Assembly (NCBI RefSeq): GCF_905171765.1
Contig: NC_053398.1
Location: 46,406,323 to 46,470,322 of the forward strand
Length of the DNA stretch: 64,000 bases
DNA from: Bufo bufo
Lineage: Eukaryota > Chordata > Amphibia > Anura > Bufonidae
Reading direction: 5' to 3'
Shown here: one piece after another, positions 31,324 through 41,400 of the stretch
How positions within the stretch are numbered: position 1 is the first letter of the stretch
Layout: each line of letters starts with the position of its first letter
Notes under the pieces: model-generated
Seen by the model: the letters and a program-made list of their open reading frames with translations, nothing else
Database searches by the model: none
What the model was told of the DNA's origin: nothing
Translations under genes and position numbers: made by a program

Positions 31324-32660
31324 CTGTAGTGAAATAATACAAGAAAATAAAAAATTTTCAAGACCGTGCAAATAGAAATGTAGGACTCTAGTAAAGCTGG
31401 ATGCATGATCTCCAGCCTGTAAAGGGAACAGAGAGAAGGGGGAAAGTTCTGCTCACCGGTGGACGATGTTGTGTCCATGGAGGAACTGGAGGCCACATAC
31501 CAGCTCTGCTGTGTAGAATCTGATGGGGAGAACAGAGAATAGTCTAATGTAGGGATCAGCAACCTCTGGCACTCCAGGTGTTGTGAAACTACGTCTCCCA
31601 TCATGTAAACTTGCTTGGCTGTTTTCTGAACTCCCATAGAAGTGAAAGGAGCATGCTGGGCGTTGTAGTTTCACAACAGCTGGAGTGCCGAAGGTTTCTG
31701 ATCCCTGGTCTAATATAATCAAATCCTTCCCTAGAATTTCCCTAATATCATGTTATGAAGGATCCTGGGAGGTCACTAGCAGAGAAGAAGTGCTGTTTTA
31801 TGGCAGCCTGTATTCTTTCCATTCACTGCTTTGTTTATCCACCTGACCGACCCCTACAGAGTAATAGATACTACTACCACTACATTTAGTTTGGTGCCAT
31901 AGATCTGCATGTAAATACCCTGAACAAGAAGTTACCAAGAATTACACCGCCACCTTGCACCTTGGGACATGCCCTCCATCCCTCCCCTAACTGTACCTCT
32001 GACCTCAGTTTTTAATCCCCATTCTCTTACCTTACGCTGTCAGTATTCAGGTAGCCGCACATATTGATCAAAGCCTCCAGGCTGCCACCGGAGAGATACT
32101 CCGTGATGAAATATGCCCGCTCCTGAGACTGATGTGCGGCATACAGGTGGCATAGGAACGGGCAGGCTCTGGTGGCCAGGAGTATCCTCCGCTCTCTCGT
32201 GATGGTGTCCGCATTGTCCCACTTTTTGTCGATGATTTTGACGGCCGTGTAGATGTTTCGGCCAGGGACTGATGCCAGGACCACCTGAGGAAAAGAAATG
32301 GAGAATACTCATTTACCCAGCATGAAATAGCTGATAACAGAAAGCAATAGATGGGGATAAAATGGGAATATTGTATTAGAAATGAATTTAAAAAAAAATA
32401 CTAAAACTTACTTTGCCAAAGCTGCCCCTGCCCAAGACCTGGTGGATGGTGAAGCGGCTGATGGTAAGCCTGGCATAGGGGCTGGACGTGTCAGAGTCTT
32501 GGCTGCTGTCTGATGTCAGCCCCTCATCCTCCGATCCGCTCTCCTCGGTTGCTCTCCTCTTCCTTGAGGCGCTGGATCCAGTGATGCTCTCGTCTTCCCT
32601 CTTCCTCTTTTCTTCCCTCTTCTCCTCCTCGCTGTCTTCTGTCTGTTCAGTGGACGCCAT
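30765..32660 (-). CDS. AGC-type Ser/Thr kinase gene, PKC-like, four exons
   Basis: Exons 32660-32412, 32284-32031, 31519-31457 and 31323-30765 join in frame (1125 bases with stop, 374 aa). Residues 1-70 are a charged, acidic/basic, Ser-rich tail with a basic stretch (KREEKRKRED, RKRRATEE) that could act as a nuclear signal. The kinase domain follows: LGRGSFGKV glycine loop, AVKIIDKK lysine, HRDLKPLN catalytic loop, IIDLGLAQ (DLG in place of DFG), MAPEIL and DWWSLGIV. After KKRLGVRGNIRMHPLF and the PPFTPF segment there is an AGC-like hydrophobic motif AEFSYM. The order and wording match novel PKC (delta/theta) catalytic domains, but the C1 and C2 regulatory regions are absent. Frogs appear to carry many such short kinases; that statement is from memory. 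Substrates unknown. ATG 32660 has a good Kozak context (ACAATGG). Confidence 0.85.
31457..31519 (-). CDS. Kinase exon 3 (63 bases, helix E)
   Basis: Acceptor CCCCATCAG|ATTC, donor CACCG|GTGAGC. Encodes FYTAELVCGLQFLHGHNIVH, a direct counterpart of the PKC stretch before the catalytic loop. The HRD arginine codon is split with exon 4. Confidence 0.87.
31551..31708. mobile_element. 158-base hAT-type MITE in kinase intron 2
   Basis: Ends AGGGATCAGCAACCT and the reverse complement-like GGTTTCTGATCCCT are flanked by TCTAATGT (31543-31550) and TCTAATAT (31709-31716). A same-length relative lies in the first visible deaf1 intron at 35429-35586. Confidence 0.8.
32031..32284 (-). CDS. Kinase exon 2 (N-lobe)
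   Basis: Acceptor TTTTCCTCAG|GTGGTC and donor GTAAG|GTAAGAG. Encodes VVLASVPGRN, the ATP-binding lysine, the helix C region (ITRERRILLATR) and the hinge (YFITEYLSGGSLEALI). Phase 2 at the end; the arginine codon is completed by exon 3. Confidence 0.88.
32412..32660 (-). CDS. Kinase exon 1 (N-terminal tail and glycine loop)
   Basis: 83 codons from ATG to GGC AAA, donor AAA|GTAAGT. Ends inside the glycine-rich loop, GRGSFGK. Phase 0. Confidence 0.85.
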
Positions 32661-33781
32661 TGTCAAAAATCGCCAAAAATCTTCCAATCTGTAGACCGCC
32701 TCTGCTCGCTGCCGTCGACAGTTGAATCTGAACGGCAGTTGGTCGTGTGCAGGGGGTCAGAGTTCACGATGGAATCCTCAGGTGGCATCTCCTGGCAGTG
32801 GACCATGGACATGCTCTGCCATGTTTGCTGTGAGGTGGGCATCTTGAGTGGCAGTCCAGTGTCCAGAGGAATGAGAGAGAACTACATGGCGGCATCTTCT
32901 AGTGCCATGTTATTAGTGGATGGGGGCAGGTGATGTGACTGGTGTATGAGGGGTGGCAGTGGTGCCCATAGTTCATCACACACTGTACTGGCATGTTGTT
33001 ATAAGATCAGTTGTGTGGAAATTCATTATATGTAATGCACAAAGCAGCACTTCCAGGAAAAATAGTATACAGGGTGCCAGCGACCAGGGCCTGGATCCAC
33101 AGCCCTCAGATGTACACCAGTGAAGAAGTCGCAGCGCTCCCAAAAAGTCCAATCAAAGAGGATTTATTCTTCCACGTACAGACAGCGACATTTCTGTCCT
33201 GTCCGAGAAAAGTCCTGTGATAGGACAGAAACGTCGCTGTACAGGGAAGAATAAATCGCCTTTTTTAATTGGATTTTTTGGGACTTCTGCGACTTTCTTC
33301 ATTGATGGCAGGTGGACCAATACATAAATACAGTGATAGACTGAGCCTTTCCAGTAGGTAGGACTGGTGCACAAGCAAGAGAGGCACGTCACTGGTAGAG
33401 GAGACCAATGTTGCACAACAGTAAGGATGGGATTTTTCAAGTTAGGCTGATGTAGTTACAGCAGATTACGGAGGGTAACATTTTTATGCAACTGTCCCAG
33501 AATTCTGATCATCAGTGCTGGCAGTGGTGTTATATCGGCGGCCCGTGCCCACCATTGCTCAGCTCTTCTGTGCAGGCACGGCTGTCGCTCTGCACCCCTT
33601 TTCTGGCAGACCCGCTGCCCTTCCTCTGCCTCCTCGCAGTGGGCCCAATAATAGGTCGGGACAGGAATGAGCCTCACGCCGCAGATGCAGCGTCGGCTGT
33701 GCGGGGATGAGAAGCGACGCAGGTGCCGGGGAGCGGAATAACTATTATCTGTATGAGGTCCCCAGGCATTGGAATAACCCC
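32661..33781. other. Kinase upstream region and repeats; no further gene
   Basis: 32661-33010 is the 5' flank of the kinase, with no recognisable exon of deaf1. 33130-33260 holds a short inverted pair around CGACATTTCTGTCC and GGACAGAAACGTCG. 33345-33425 repeats 11070-11152. The remainder shows no coding signal. Confidence 0.4.
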
Positions 33782-34030
33782 TTTTAAAGGGGACCTCTCA
33801 CTGATCCTAATATTACAATTCTTATTACCTGACAGTGTAGGACTTTATTAGGAGATGTCAGGGTGCTTTTTCTTATTCACATTACTGATGCTTCTAATTA
33901 GCATACAGGGCGGCAAAAGCTAACGGGGGACGGGGGGGGGGGGGGGGGCACAGCGCGGGAATGTAGCAGCCAATGGAGCGCCCTGACATCTACTAATAAA
34001 GCCCTACACTGTCAGGTAATAATATTCTAA
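33782..34030. repeat. Palindromic MITE with an internal G run
   Basis: Arms TATTACCTGACAGTGTAGG (left) and CCTACACTGTCAGGTAATA (right) pair, as do GGACCTCTCACTGATCC-type ends less perfectly. A run of about 20 G near 33930-33948 sits in the loop. Confidence 0.65.
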
Positions 34031-34401
34031 TGCTGCAGCCTCCCACCATCATGCCTCGCTCACTCTCCACCACCTGGCTTATTCGCTGCAGCTCCTATCT
34101 CCGGTCTATAACCTGACTGGCCTACTAGGATTTGTCCTGGCACAACCAATGCCCAATCCACCCCTGACCGCTCCTCCAACATTATTTAAAGGCTCACTCT
34201 AATGCCTCATTCACATATCAGTATTTGGTCAGTGATTTCCATCATGATCAGGAGTGCTGTTCCTGGGTTCTTACTCCATTAGAACCACTGGCACCCTCTT
34301 CACTAGAGACAGTTGATGCACCATGGATTTCACTGCCGGGTTCCCACCCCTGGGGTTAGTCATGTAATAAACAAAATTACCAGTCTGTTATCTAATCTTT
34401 A

Positions 34402-34633
34402 GGCCCCATGCACATGACCATGCCTGTATTTCGGCCTGAAAACACGGATTTACAAAATACGGATCTGCATTTTTTCTCGCTAGAAATGATTATTCTTGTC
34501 AGCAGTTTGGACCAGAATAGGACATGTTCTGTGGATAATTTGCTGAACGGACATGCTGAGTTTTTTTTTTTTTTAATGGATCCATGTACAATCCACCAAA
34601 AATGATGCAAAATTGGGCCGTGTGCATGAGGCC
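34402..34633. mobile_element. Harbinger-type MITE (TTA target)
   Basis: Ends GGCCCCATGCACATGACC and GTGTGCATGAGGCC are flanked by TTA at 34399-34401 and 34634-34636. 34031-34398 before it shows no recognised feature. Confidence 0.7.
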
Positions 34634-34699
34634 TTAAAATAAGGTTTTAGGATTTGACTGTTCATCTTTACAGCGAGAATCAGTATCCTAATTATCTAA

Positions 34700-35219
34700 G
34701 GGTACTTTCACACTAGCGTTTTTCTTTTCCGGCGCTGAGTTCCGTCCTAGGGGCTCAAATCCGGAAAAGAACTGATCAGTTTTATCCCCATGCATTCTGA
34801 ATGGAGAGCAATCCGTTCAGGATGCATCAGGATGTCTTCAGTTCAGTCTTTTTGACTGATCAGGCTTTTCAGAAAACCGTAGCATGTTGTATTTTTACCT
34901 CCGGCCAAAAATCCGGAACACTTTGACTGAACGCCAGATCCGGCCTTTTTCCCATTGACTTGCATTAACGCCGGATCCGGCGCCGTGTGTTCCGTCAAAA
35001 CGGATCCGGCTTTTGCATGTTAAACCCGAAAAATGTGAAAAAAAAGTTAAAGTCCATAAATGGCGGATCCGTTTTTTCCAATGCATTTTTTTTATTGTGA
35101 TCAAAATCCTGATCAGGATTCAAATGTAATGCGTTTTCGCACGTTTTTCCGGATCCGGCGGGCAGTTCCGTTGACGGAATTAAACGCCGGATTCAAACAA
35201 CGCTAGTGTGAAAGTAGCC
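34700..35219. mobile_element. Harbinger-type MITE ending 44 bases before a deaf1 exon
   Basis: Ends GGGTACTTTCACACTAGCG and CGCTAGTGTGAAAGTAGCC are flanked by TAA at 34697-34699 and 35220-35222. It is palindromic, with GGATCCGG words like the element at 5303. Between it and the SAND exon lie only the polypyrimidine tract and 3' splice site. Confidence 0.82.
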
Positions 35220-35263
35220 TAATATTGATTACTGCTCCTTCTTTTTTTTTTTTTTTTTTGTAG

Positions 35264-35410
35264 GCTCAGACAGGTCTTCCACCTCGCCGTCCCCAGGACC
35301 CGAGAAAGATGGCACGAAATACAACTGGGATCCATCGGTATATGACAATGAATTACCTGTGAGGTGTCGTAATATCAGTGGCATCCTGTACAAGAACCGT
35401 TTAGGATCAG
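35264..35410 (+). CDS. deaf1: deaf1 exon: start of SAND domain
   Basis: Acceptor is a long T tract then GTAG at 35260-35263; donor TCAG|GTACTT. It enters with two bases of a split codon and leaves with one. Encodes [20 protein letters not shown] and [17 protein letters not shown]. The sequence before the T tract is a MITE. Confidence 0.93.
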
Positions 35411-38400
35411 GTACTTTATGCTGTAGACCAGGGGTAAGCAACCTCCGTCACTCCAGCTCTTGAGAAACTACAACTCCCAGCATGCATACTTGCTCTGCTC
35501 TTCTAAGAACTCACATAGAAATGAATGGAGCATGCTGGAAGTTGTAGTTTCACAACAGCTGGAGTGCCGGGGGTTGCTGATCCCTGCTATAGACGAAGCA
35601 TGTATCCCATCCCTTCTGCTTAGTTTTTTTCCATAGTTCCCTATTAGAGAGTCAGGATGGTGGTGCTAAAGCTGGTCCTGATAAGAGTTGATGTGCCGCT
35701 GCTGTATCTGAGTCCCCCTGATATATACATGTGTTAATACATCACATGTGATCTCATAGGGGGTCGAGGACGCTGCGTGAAGCATTCTGATGGGTGGTAC
35801 ACCCCTACTGAGTTTGAAGCCATTGCAGGCAGAGCAAGCAGCAAAGACTGGAAGAGAAGTATCCGTTATGCAGGAAGACCCCTGCAGTGTCTTATACAGG
35901 TAAAGAAATTGGTCTCTTCAACTTTGTTACAGTAGGTTTTGATTTCTAGTTTGTTACTGTTAATCAGTGAGTTCCTATCCTTATAGTAGAAAAGCAGCTC
36001 TGGAGCACAAGCTTCTGCTCTATACAATGAAATTATTGCATAGAGAAACTGAAGAGGAACGTTCATGAACTCTTGTGAAGTGTAATTGTTTGGAAGGAGA
36101 CGTGACCAGTGGAAATGCAAGGCTATCACTCTTGTACCATATTTCATAATCCAGACTCTTTATGGTCCTATTAATGCTAATAAATCCCAAATAATGACTA
36201 TTTGTGCTGTTCCATAGACATTAAGATGTGGCTGTCTTTTCACAGTGCTTTTCACATGACAAAAGTTTTTATTGGTAGGGTCTGGTAGCCGAGACCCCCA
36301 CCAATCATTGATACTAAGGGGCTATGTCCCATCAGCTCTGATCTGCATTCTGCGGAGAGCTGAGCAGAGCCGTGTGTGCACTCATGTGAGTCCGCACACC
36401 TCCACCCCTGACTTCCTGAGGGCGTAGCCCAGACCCCGTACCAACTTTTCTGAAATAAAGTGCATTTCAAACCTGCATGAAAAGGTGACATTTTAAAGGG
36501 AACCTTTCACCACGAAAAATCCATGTAAACTGCAGGTACCATGTTATAGAGCAGGAGGAGCTGAGCAGATTGATGTATACTCATTTGGAAAAATATTCAG
36601 TAAAGCTTGTGATTAATTCATTTAAATTCCTCCTCTTTCTGGGCTTTGGAGTCCAGGAGGCGGTCCTATCAGTGATTGACAGCTCTCTCTGTATACACAA
36701 TCATGGAGGGAAGGCTGCCAATTACTGATAGCACTGACTCCTGGACTCCAAAGCCCAGAATGAGGAGGTATTTGGATGAATTAATTACAAGTTATACTGA
36801 ATATTCTTCCAAAAAACGATACATCAGTCTGCTCAGCTCCTCCTGCTCTATAACATGGTACCTGCAGATCAAACACCATGTTCAACCTGACAGGTTCCCA
36901 TTAATTATGCTAAAAGCACAGGTTATAGGTAATGTAACATATCCTATTTGAGATGTCTTGTGTACTCATTACTCATTAAAGGGGTTCTCCGGGATTTTAT
37001 TGATGACCTAACCTCAGGATAGGTCATCAATATCAGATCTTCGGGGGTCTGACACCCGGCACCCCCACCGATCAGCTGTATGAAGGGAAGGTGCGTGCTG
37101 TCTCTCTTCTCTCTTCCTGCTCGCCATAGACATAGCAGCAGCGAGCAGGAAGAGAGAAGGGAGACGGCATGCGCGCACTGAGCGTGCCTTCCCTTCATAC
37201 AGCTGATCGTGGGGGTGCCGGGTGTCGGACCACCCGCTGATCTTATTGATGACGGTCATCAATATTAAAAGCCTGGAGAGCCCCTTTAAAGAGGACCTGT
37301 CACCTCTCCTGACATGTCTGTTTTATGAAATTATTGTATTTCTCATCAAATAACAATTCCTTACAACTCTTTGATGTTTCTCTGTTATTCCTACTAGACG
37401 TTTATGAATAAATTGACAACTGGGTGTTACCAGTTGGCTGGGTGTCTCCTATTCCCCTATACGGTCTATCAAACTATGTAGGGGCACACCACTTTAACAC
37501 TGAGAACCAACCTTTATACATTTCTAGGAGGAATAACAGTGGAACATCACAACTCTAAGTTCTAAAAAAACAAACAAACTGTTTTTGAATTGTTACTATT
37601 ATTTACTGAACCTGACATGTTGGGAGAGGAGTGAGCAGTGCTGCATATCTCCAATAATGCCTCAGCGTCTTGCTTTGTGTAGCTGCTATATAGGGCTTTT
37701 ATACCGATAGAGGCTTTTATATAATTGCAGTAAAGTAGTGTGAGGCATGATTACTGTCATTAAGTTCCTGGCTCTTGTGTTTTCAGGATGGCCTGCTTAC
37801 CCCTCATGCTGCCTCCTGTACCTGTGCGGCCTGCTGTGATGACCTCAGCCTGGTAAGGACCGTTGATTCCTATAAGTTTACAGTTGTCCTTTAGAAACGG
37901 CAAGATGGGACAACCCCTTTAATGGATAGAGGAGTGCAGCTGTCACAGTGTGCTGATGGGCTGTAGCATATGAGCCTTTGGTCTCTCTCCGCACGATACC
38001 TTGGTCTGGGTTTCATCGTGGTGAGTGGTGTGGTTACTGACTGCTGATGGTACCGATGACACAACATATTCTGTAGCGTATGTAAGTCTGCTGCTCTGCA
38101 AGCTCTCAGATGAAGTGCCGGAAGATCAGCGGTTTTCTGTAGACAAGGTGGTGAGCAGTGGCGCCAAGTCCACCAGAGCTGGAGAAACGTCATACAGTAT
38201 AGCTACACTCCTGTCGACTAGACCAAGCTTCCTTCTTCTATGACGTCCATATGCAATTTATAGGGAGCAGGGTTAAGCATCTAAAATGTGCATTAAAACA
38301 TCTGGCTGGCCGTACACCTGAGATGTTTGTCAGCCAAATGCTCGGACAGCTGTCCCCCCCCCCCCCATTTTTAGGGGATACTGTATCTCCTTATGGAGAA

Positions 38401-41400
38401 TGCCTAATTAGCATGAGGATGTATAGTCTAGTGTCACGGATGTACCGAGACAGGAGATCTGTGAGACTGGCAACACATGGTTTGATTAGACATGTTTACC
38501 TTGTGGATCAATAGGCGTCTGTGTTGTTTCTGGTAATAACCACAACCTTAACCTCCAGGTGGTCATTTAACTTTCCCTATTTATAGTTGTTTCTCCCACA
38601 ATGCTGTGCGGTTTATAGCTTTAGTTAGACCTGTGGATAGCTGGTGTTTGGATCTCGGCTGAGTTCATGGTGCTGCCATAGCTTCTTGGAAGTTAAGTGT
38701 TACCTTTCCCTTTTGTATTTTGGCTTTTCTGTGTGTTGCATTTCCTTGTTGTTTTGTATTAGGCCTCAGGGAGACTCCCGTTCACCCTTCTTTTTGGAGG
38801 AACAGGATGTCTCAGTCCTGACATTAGTATCAGGGTCCTATAGGGTGAGTTAGGACATTAGGTATTCCTGTGTATGAACTCACCTACCTCTGGGGTCTGT
38901 TCATACTGGTAGTCAGTCAGGACTTTGATTAGGGTTTTCGCTAGGAGGTGTCCATCTTCCTTCCCTAGTTTTCAGGCCTTATTTCCTTTCCCCTTTCCCT
39001 CCTATGTTCGGTGTGAGGTTTCCCTCCCCCACTAGAGCGTGACAGCTAGGCAACACTCTTGGAGTTCTGGGAAGAGGGTATACAAATAAGCATTTAGCAA
39101 GCTCTGCCTCTAATACTACCGGTATGTAAAGTAGCTATCCTATAAGTCAATGTTTGACCTTTTTAAACAGGCCTTGAGACATGACTTGGATAATAACTAA
39201 GCCAGCACCTCATCTGCAGACAGCTTTTCGGGGTGATTGCCCCTCATCAGAGGAGGGTTGCCTGATTTAGGAAATCTCTATAAGGAGATATAGTATCCCC
39301 TGAATCCTGACCTAGGCCTCTCACCCAGTTAATCCAGTACTCTCTGCTCTGCAATGATGAGGGGCAATCACCCCGAAACAGCATGTATTGCAAATGGGGA
39401 GGAAGCTGCTGCCAGACACCTCGCTCTTCCTGAAAACAAAAAGAACGGTCAGTTAGATTTGAGAGCCTGATCCTTTTGTCCTCTGTCATCTTCTGATGGG
39501 GGAGAGTCATGAGGCTCCCATACACATTAGACGGTCCTGCTGAAATTGGCAGTCCCGTCCAAATGAAATAATCCAAGATCACGAAAGTCTGATGTTTTCA
39601 CAGTTAAAAAGATGTGAAGTGTATGAACTCCTCAGCGCTCTCCTGGGATAATGTTTTGCTGGTTTGTCAAGTTTTACTTCCGTGCCCTGGCAGCGCGTTG
39701 CTCCTTCACAGGCAATGTCATTCTCTTCTGCAGCGCCAGATCTCTCAGGCTTTTGAAGCATTGCTGATTCTGCCACCTTGGCTTGTCATCTCATACTCCC
39801 AATTAAGAATGCAAGTTTGTTGAGGATTCCAGTTGCGATGTCCTCTGGCGTTTTTAATTTTTGCGTTTTTTTAGCTGTCACCTGCTGACATTCAAAACAC
39901 TCTTGGCATAAAATGATGGTAGGATAAGACAGTGCAGCGAGCATGTCACCAGGGACACGGTGAATGCAGACGTGGATGTTACTTAATTCATTTTCTGCTT
40001 GCCTGTTAGGATTCAGAACTCTCCTCTTGCTTAAAGTGTTTGTGCAAAGTTGTAAACCTATCCTCTGTCCGCAGATGAGGTTCTCTGCAGCAGGGGTCCG
40101 ACCGCTGGCAACTTCATCGATCATGAGAATGTGCTCCTTTGTCTCCTTGTATTAACCCCTTAAGCCACAATGATGTACCTGTACGTCATGGACTGCGCTG
40201 TCTTAAGCCTCCATGACATACAGGTTCACCATGTCTGCAGATATGGTGACAGTGCTGAGACCCCGGCTGTTACACACAGCAAGGGATCTCGGCTAATCGT
40301 CCGGGGGCCAATGAGGGCGGTTACGGGGACGATAATCGCGCTGATTGTCTAGCCAATCAGAGGATCAAATCGCAGACTGAAGGGTTCCGTGACTGTGGGA
40401 ATCAGAACCTTTTAAAATGTTTTAATCCCCCCCTCCCCCCCAGCTCTTAATTAGTGAGGAGCCCAGACCCCCCCCCCCCCCAATTTTAGGATGGCCAGTG
40501 GCAGCGCTGACCCCCTCCCTCACTCCCCCGCTGCACATCTCTTTCAGGATGGCCAGAGCAGTTAGCAGAGTGTCAGCTGTAACATAAAGCTGACACTCTG
40601 CTTGAAACTGCCGACATCGTAGCTGGCACAGATATCGGACGTTTAACCCCTTCCATGCCACGGTCCATAGGGTAATTTATGGGTGGTTTCTACTATGTAA
40701 GCCCCACAAAGTGACTTCCTAATTTAACTGGTCCTTAAAAAGTGGGTTTTGGAAATTTTATTAAAAATTTTAAGAATTGCTTTTACATTTCTAACACTTC
40801 TAATGTCCTCAAAAAATAAAATGGCATTAACAAAATGATGCCAAGATAAAGGAGATATAATGTAAAGTTATAACTATTTTGTGAGGTATCGCTATCTGCC
40901 TTAAAAGCCGAAAAATTAAAATTGTGAAAATTGCTAATTAAGTTTTTTTTAAATAAATAAAGGTGATTTTATAGTGACTCAAATTCACCTCTATCATGAA
41001 GTACAATGTGTCTCGAGAAAACAGTCTCAGAATGGCTTGGATAAGTAAAAGCGTTCCAAAGTTATTACCACATAAAGTGACACATGTCAGATTTGCAAAA
41101 TTTGACCTGGTCCTTGAGGTGAAAAAGAGCTTTGTACTGAACGGGTTAATGGGGTTGCACCTCGAAAAATATTCTACCGTTTTCAAACCAGCACCTGGAT
41201 CTGAATACTTCTGTAATTGCATGTAATGAAACATTTTGTATAGTCACCGAGTTATTCAATAAAATGTATCTGTATAGCGCCACCTGCTGTTTGTTTTAGT
41301 CCTTATTTCTCCGTCGACCTCGCTAAGGTGTTCGCATGCGCTCCATTTAAATCTTCAACCGTCTTGTGCCCTATCATGTTGTAAGTTTACGACTTGGCAC

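Noticed and set aside
32661..32687. Kinase start nine codons upstream of 32660
   Set aside because: The upstream codon is TTG, not ATG; the ATG at 32660 has a strong Kozak context.
39786..40124. 112-residue minus-strand open frame, Cys-containing
   Set aside because: No family recognised and no splice sites with matching phase; lies among MITE fragments in a deaf1 intron.
40996..41226. Open frame of 76 residues near the end of a TTAA element
   Set aside because: Part of a repeated non-coding element; no domain.
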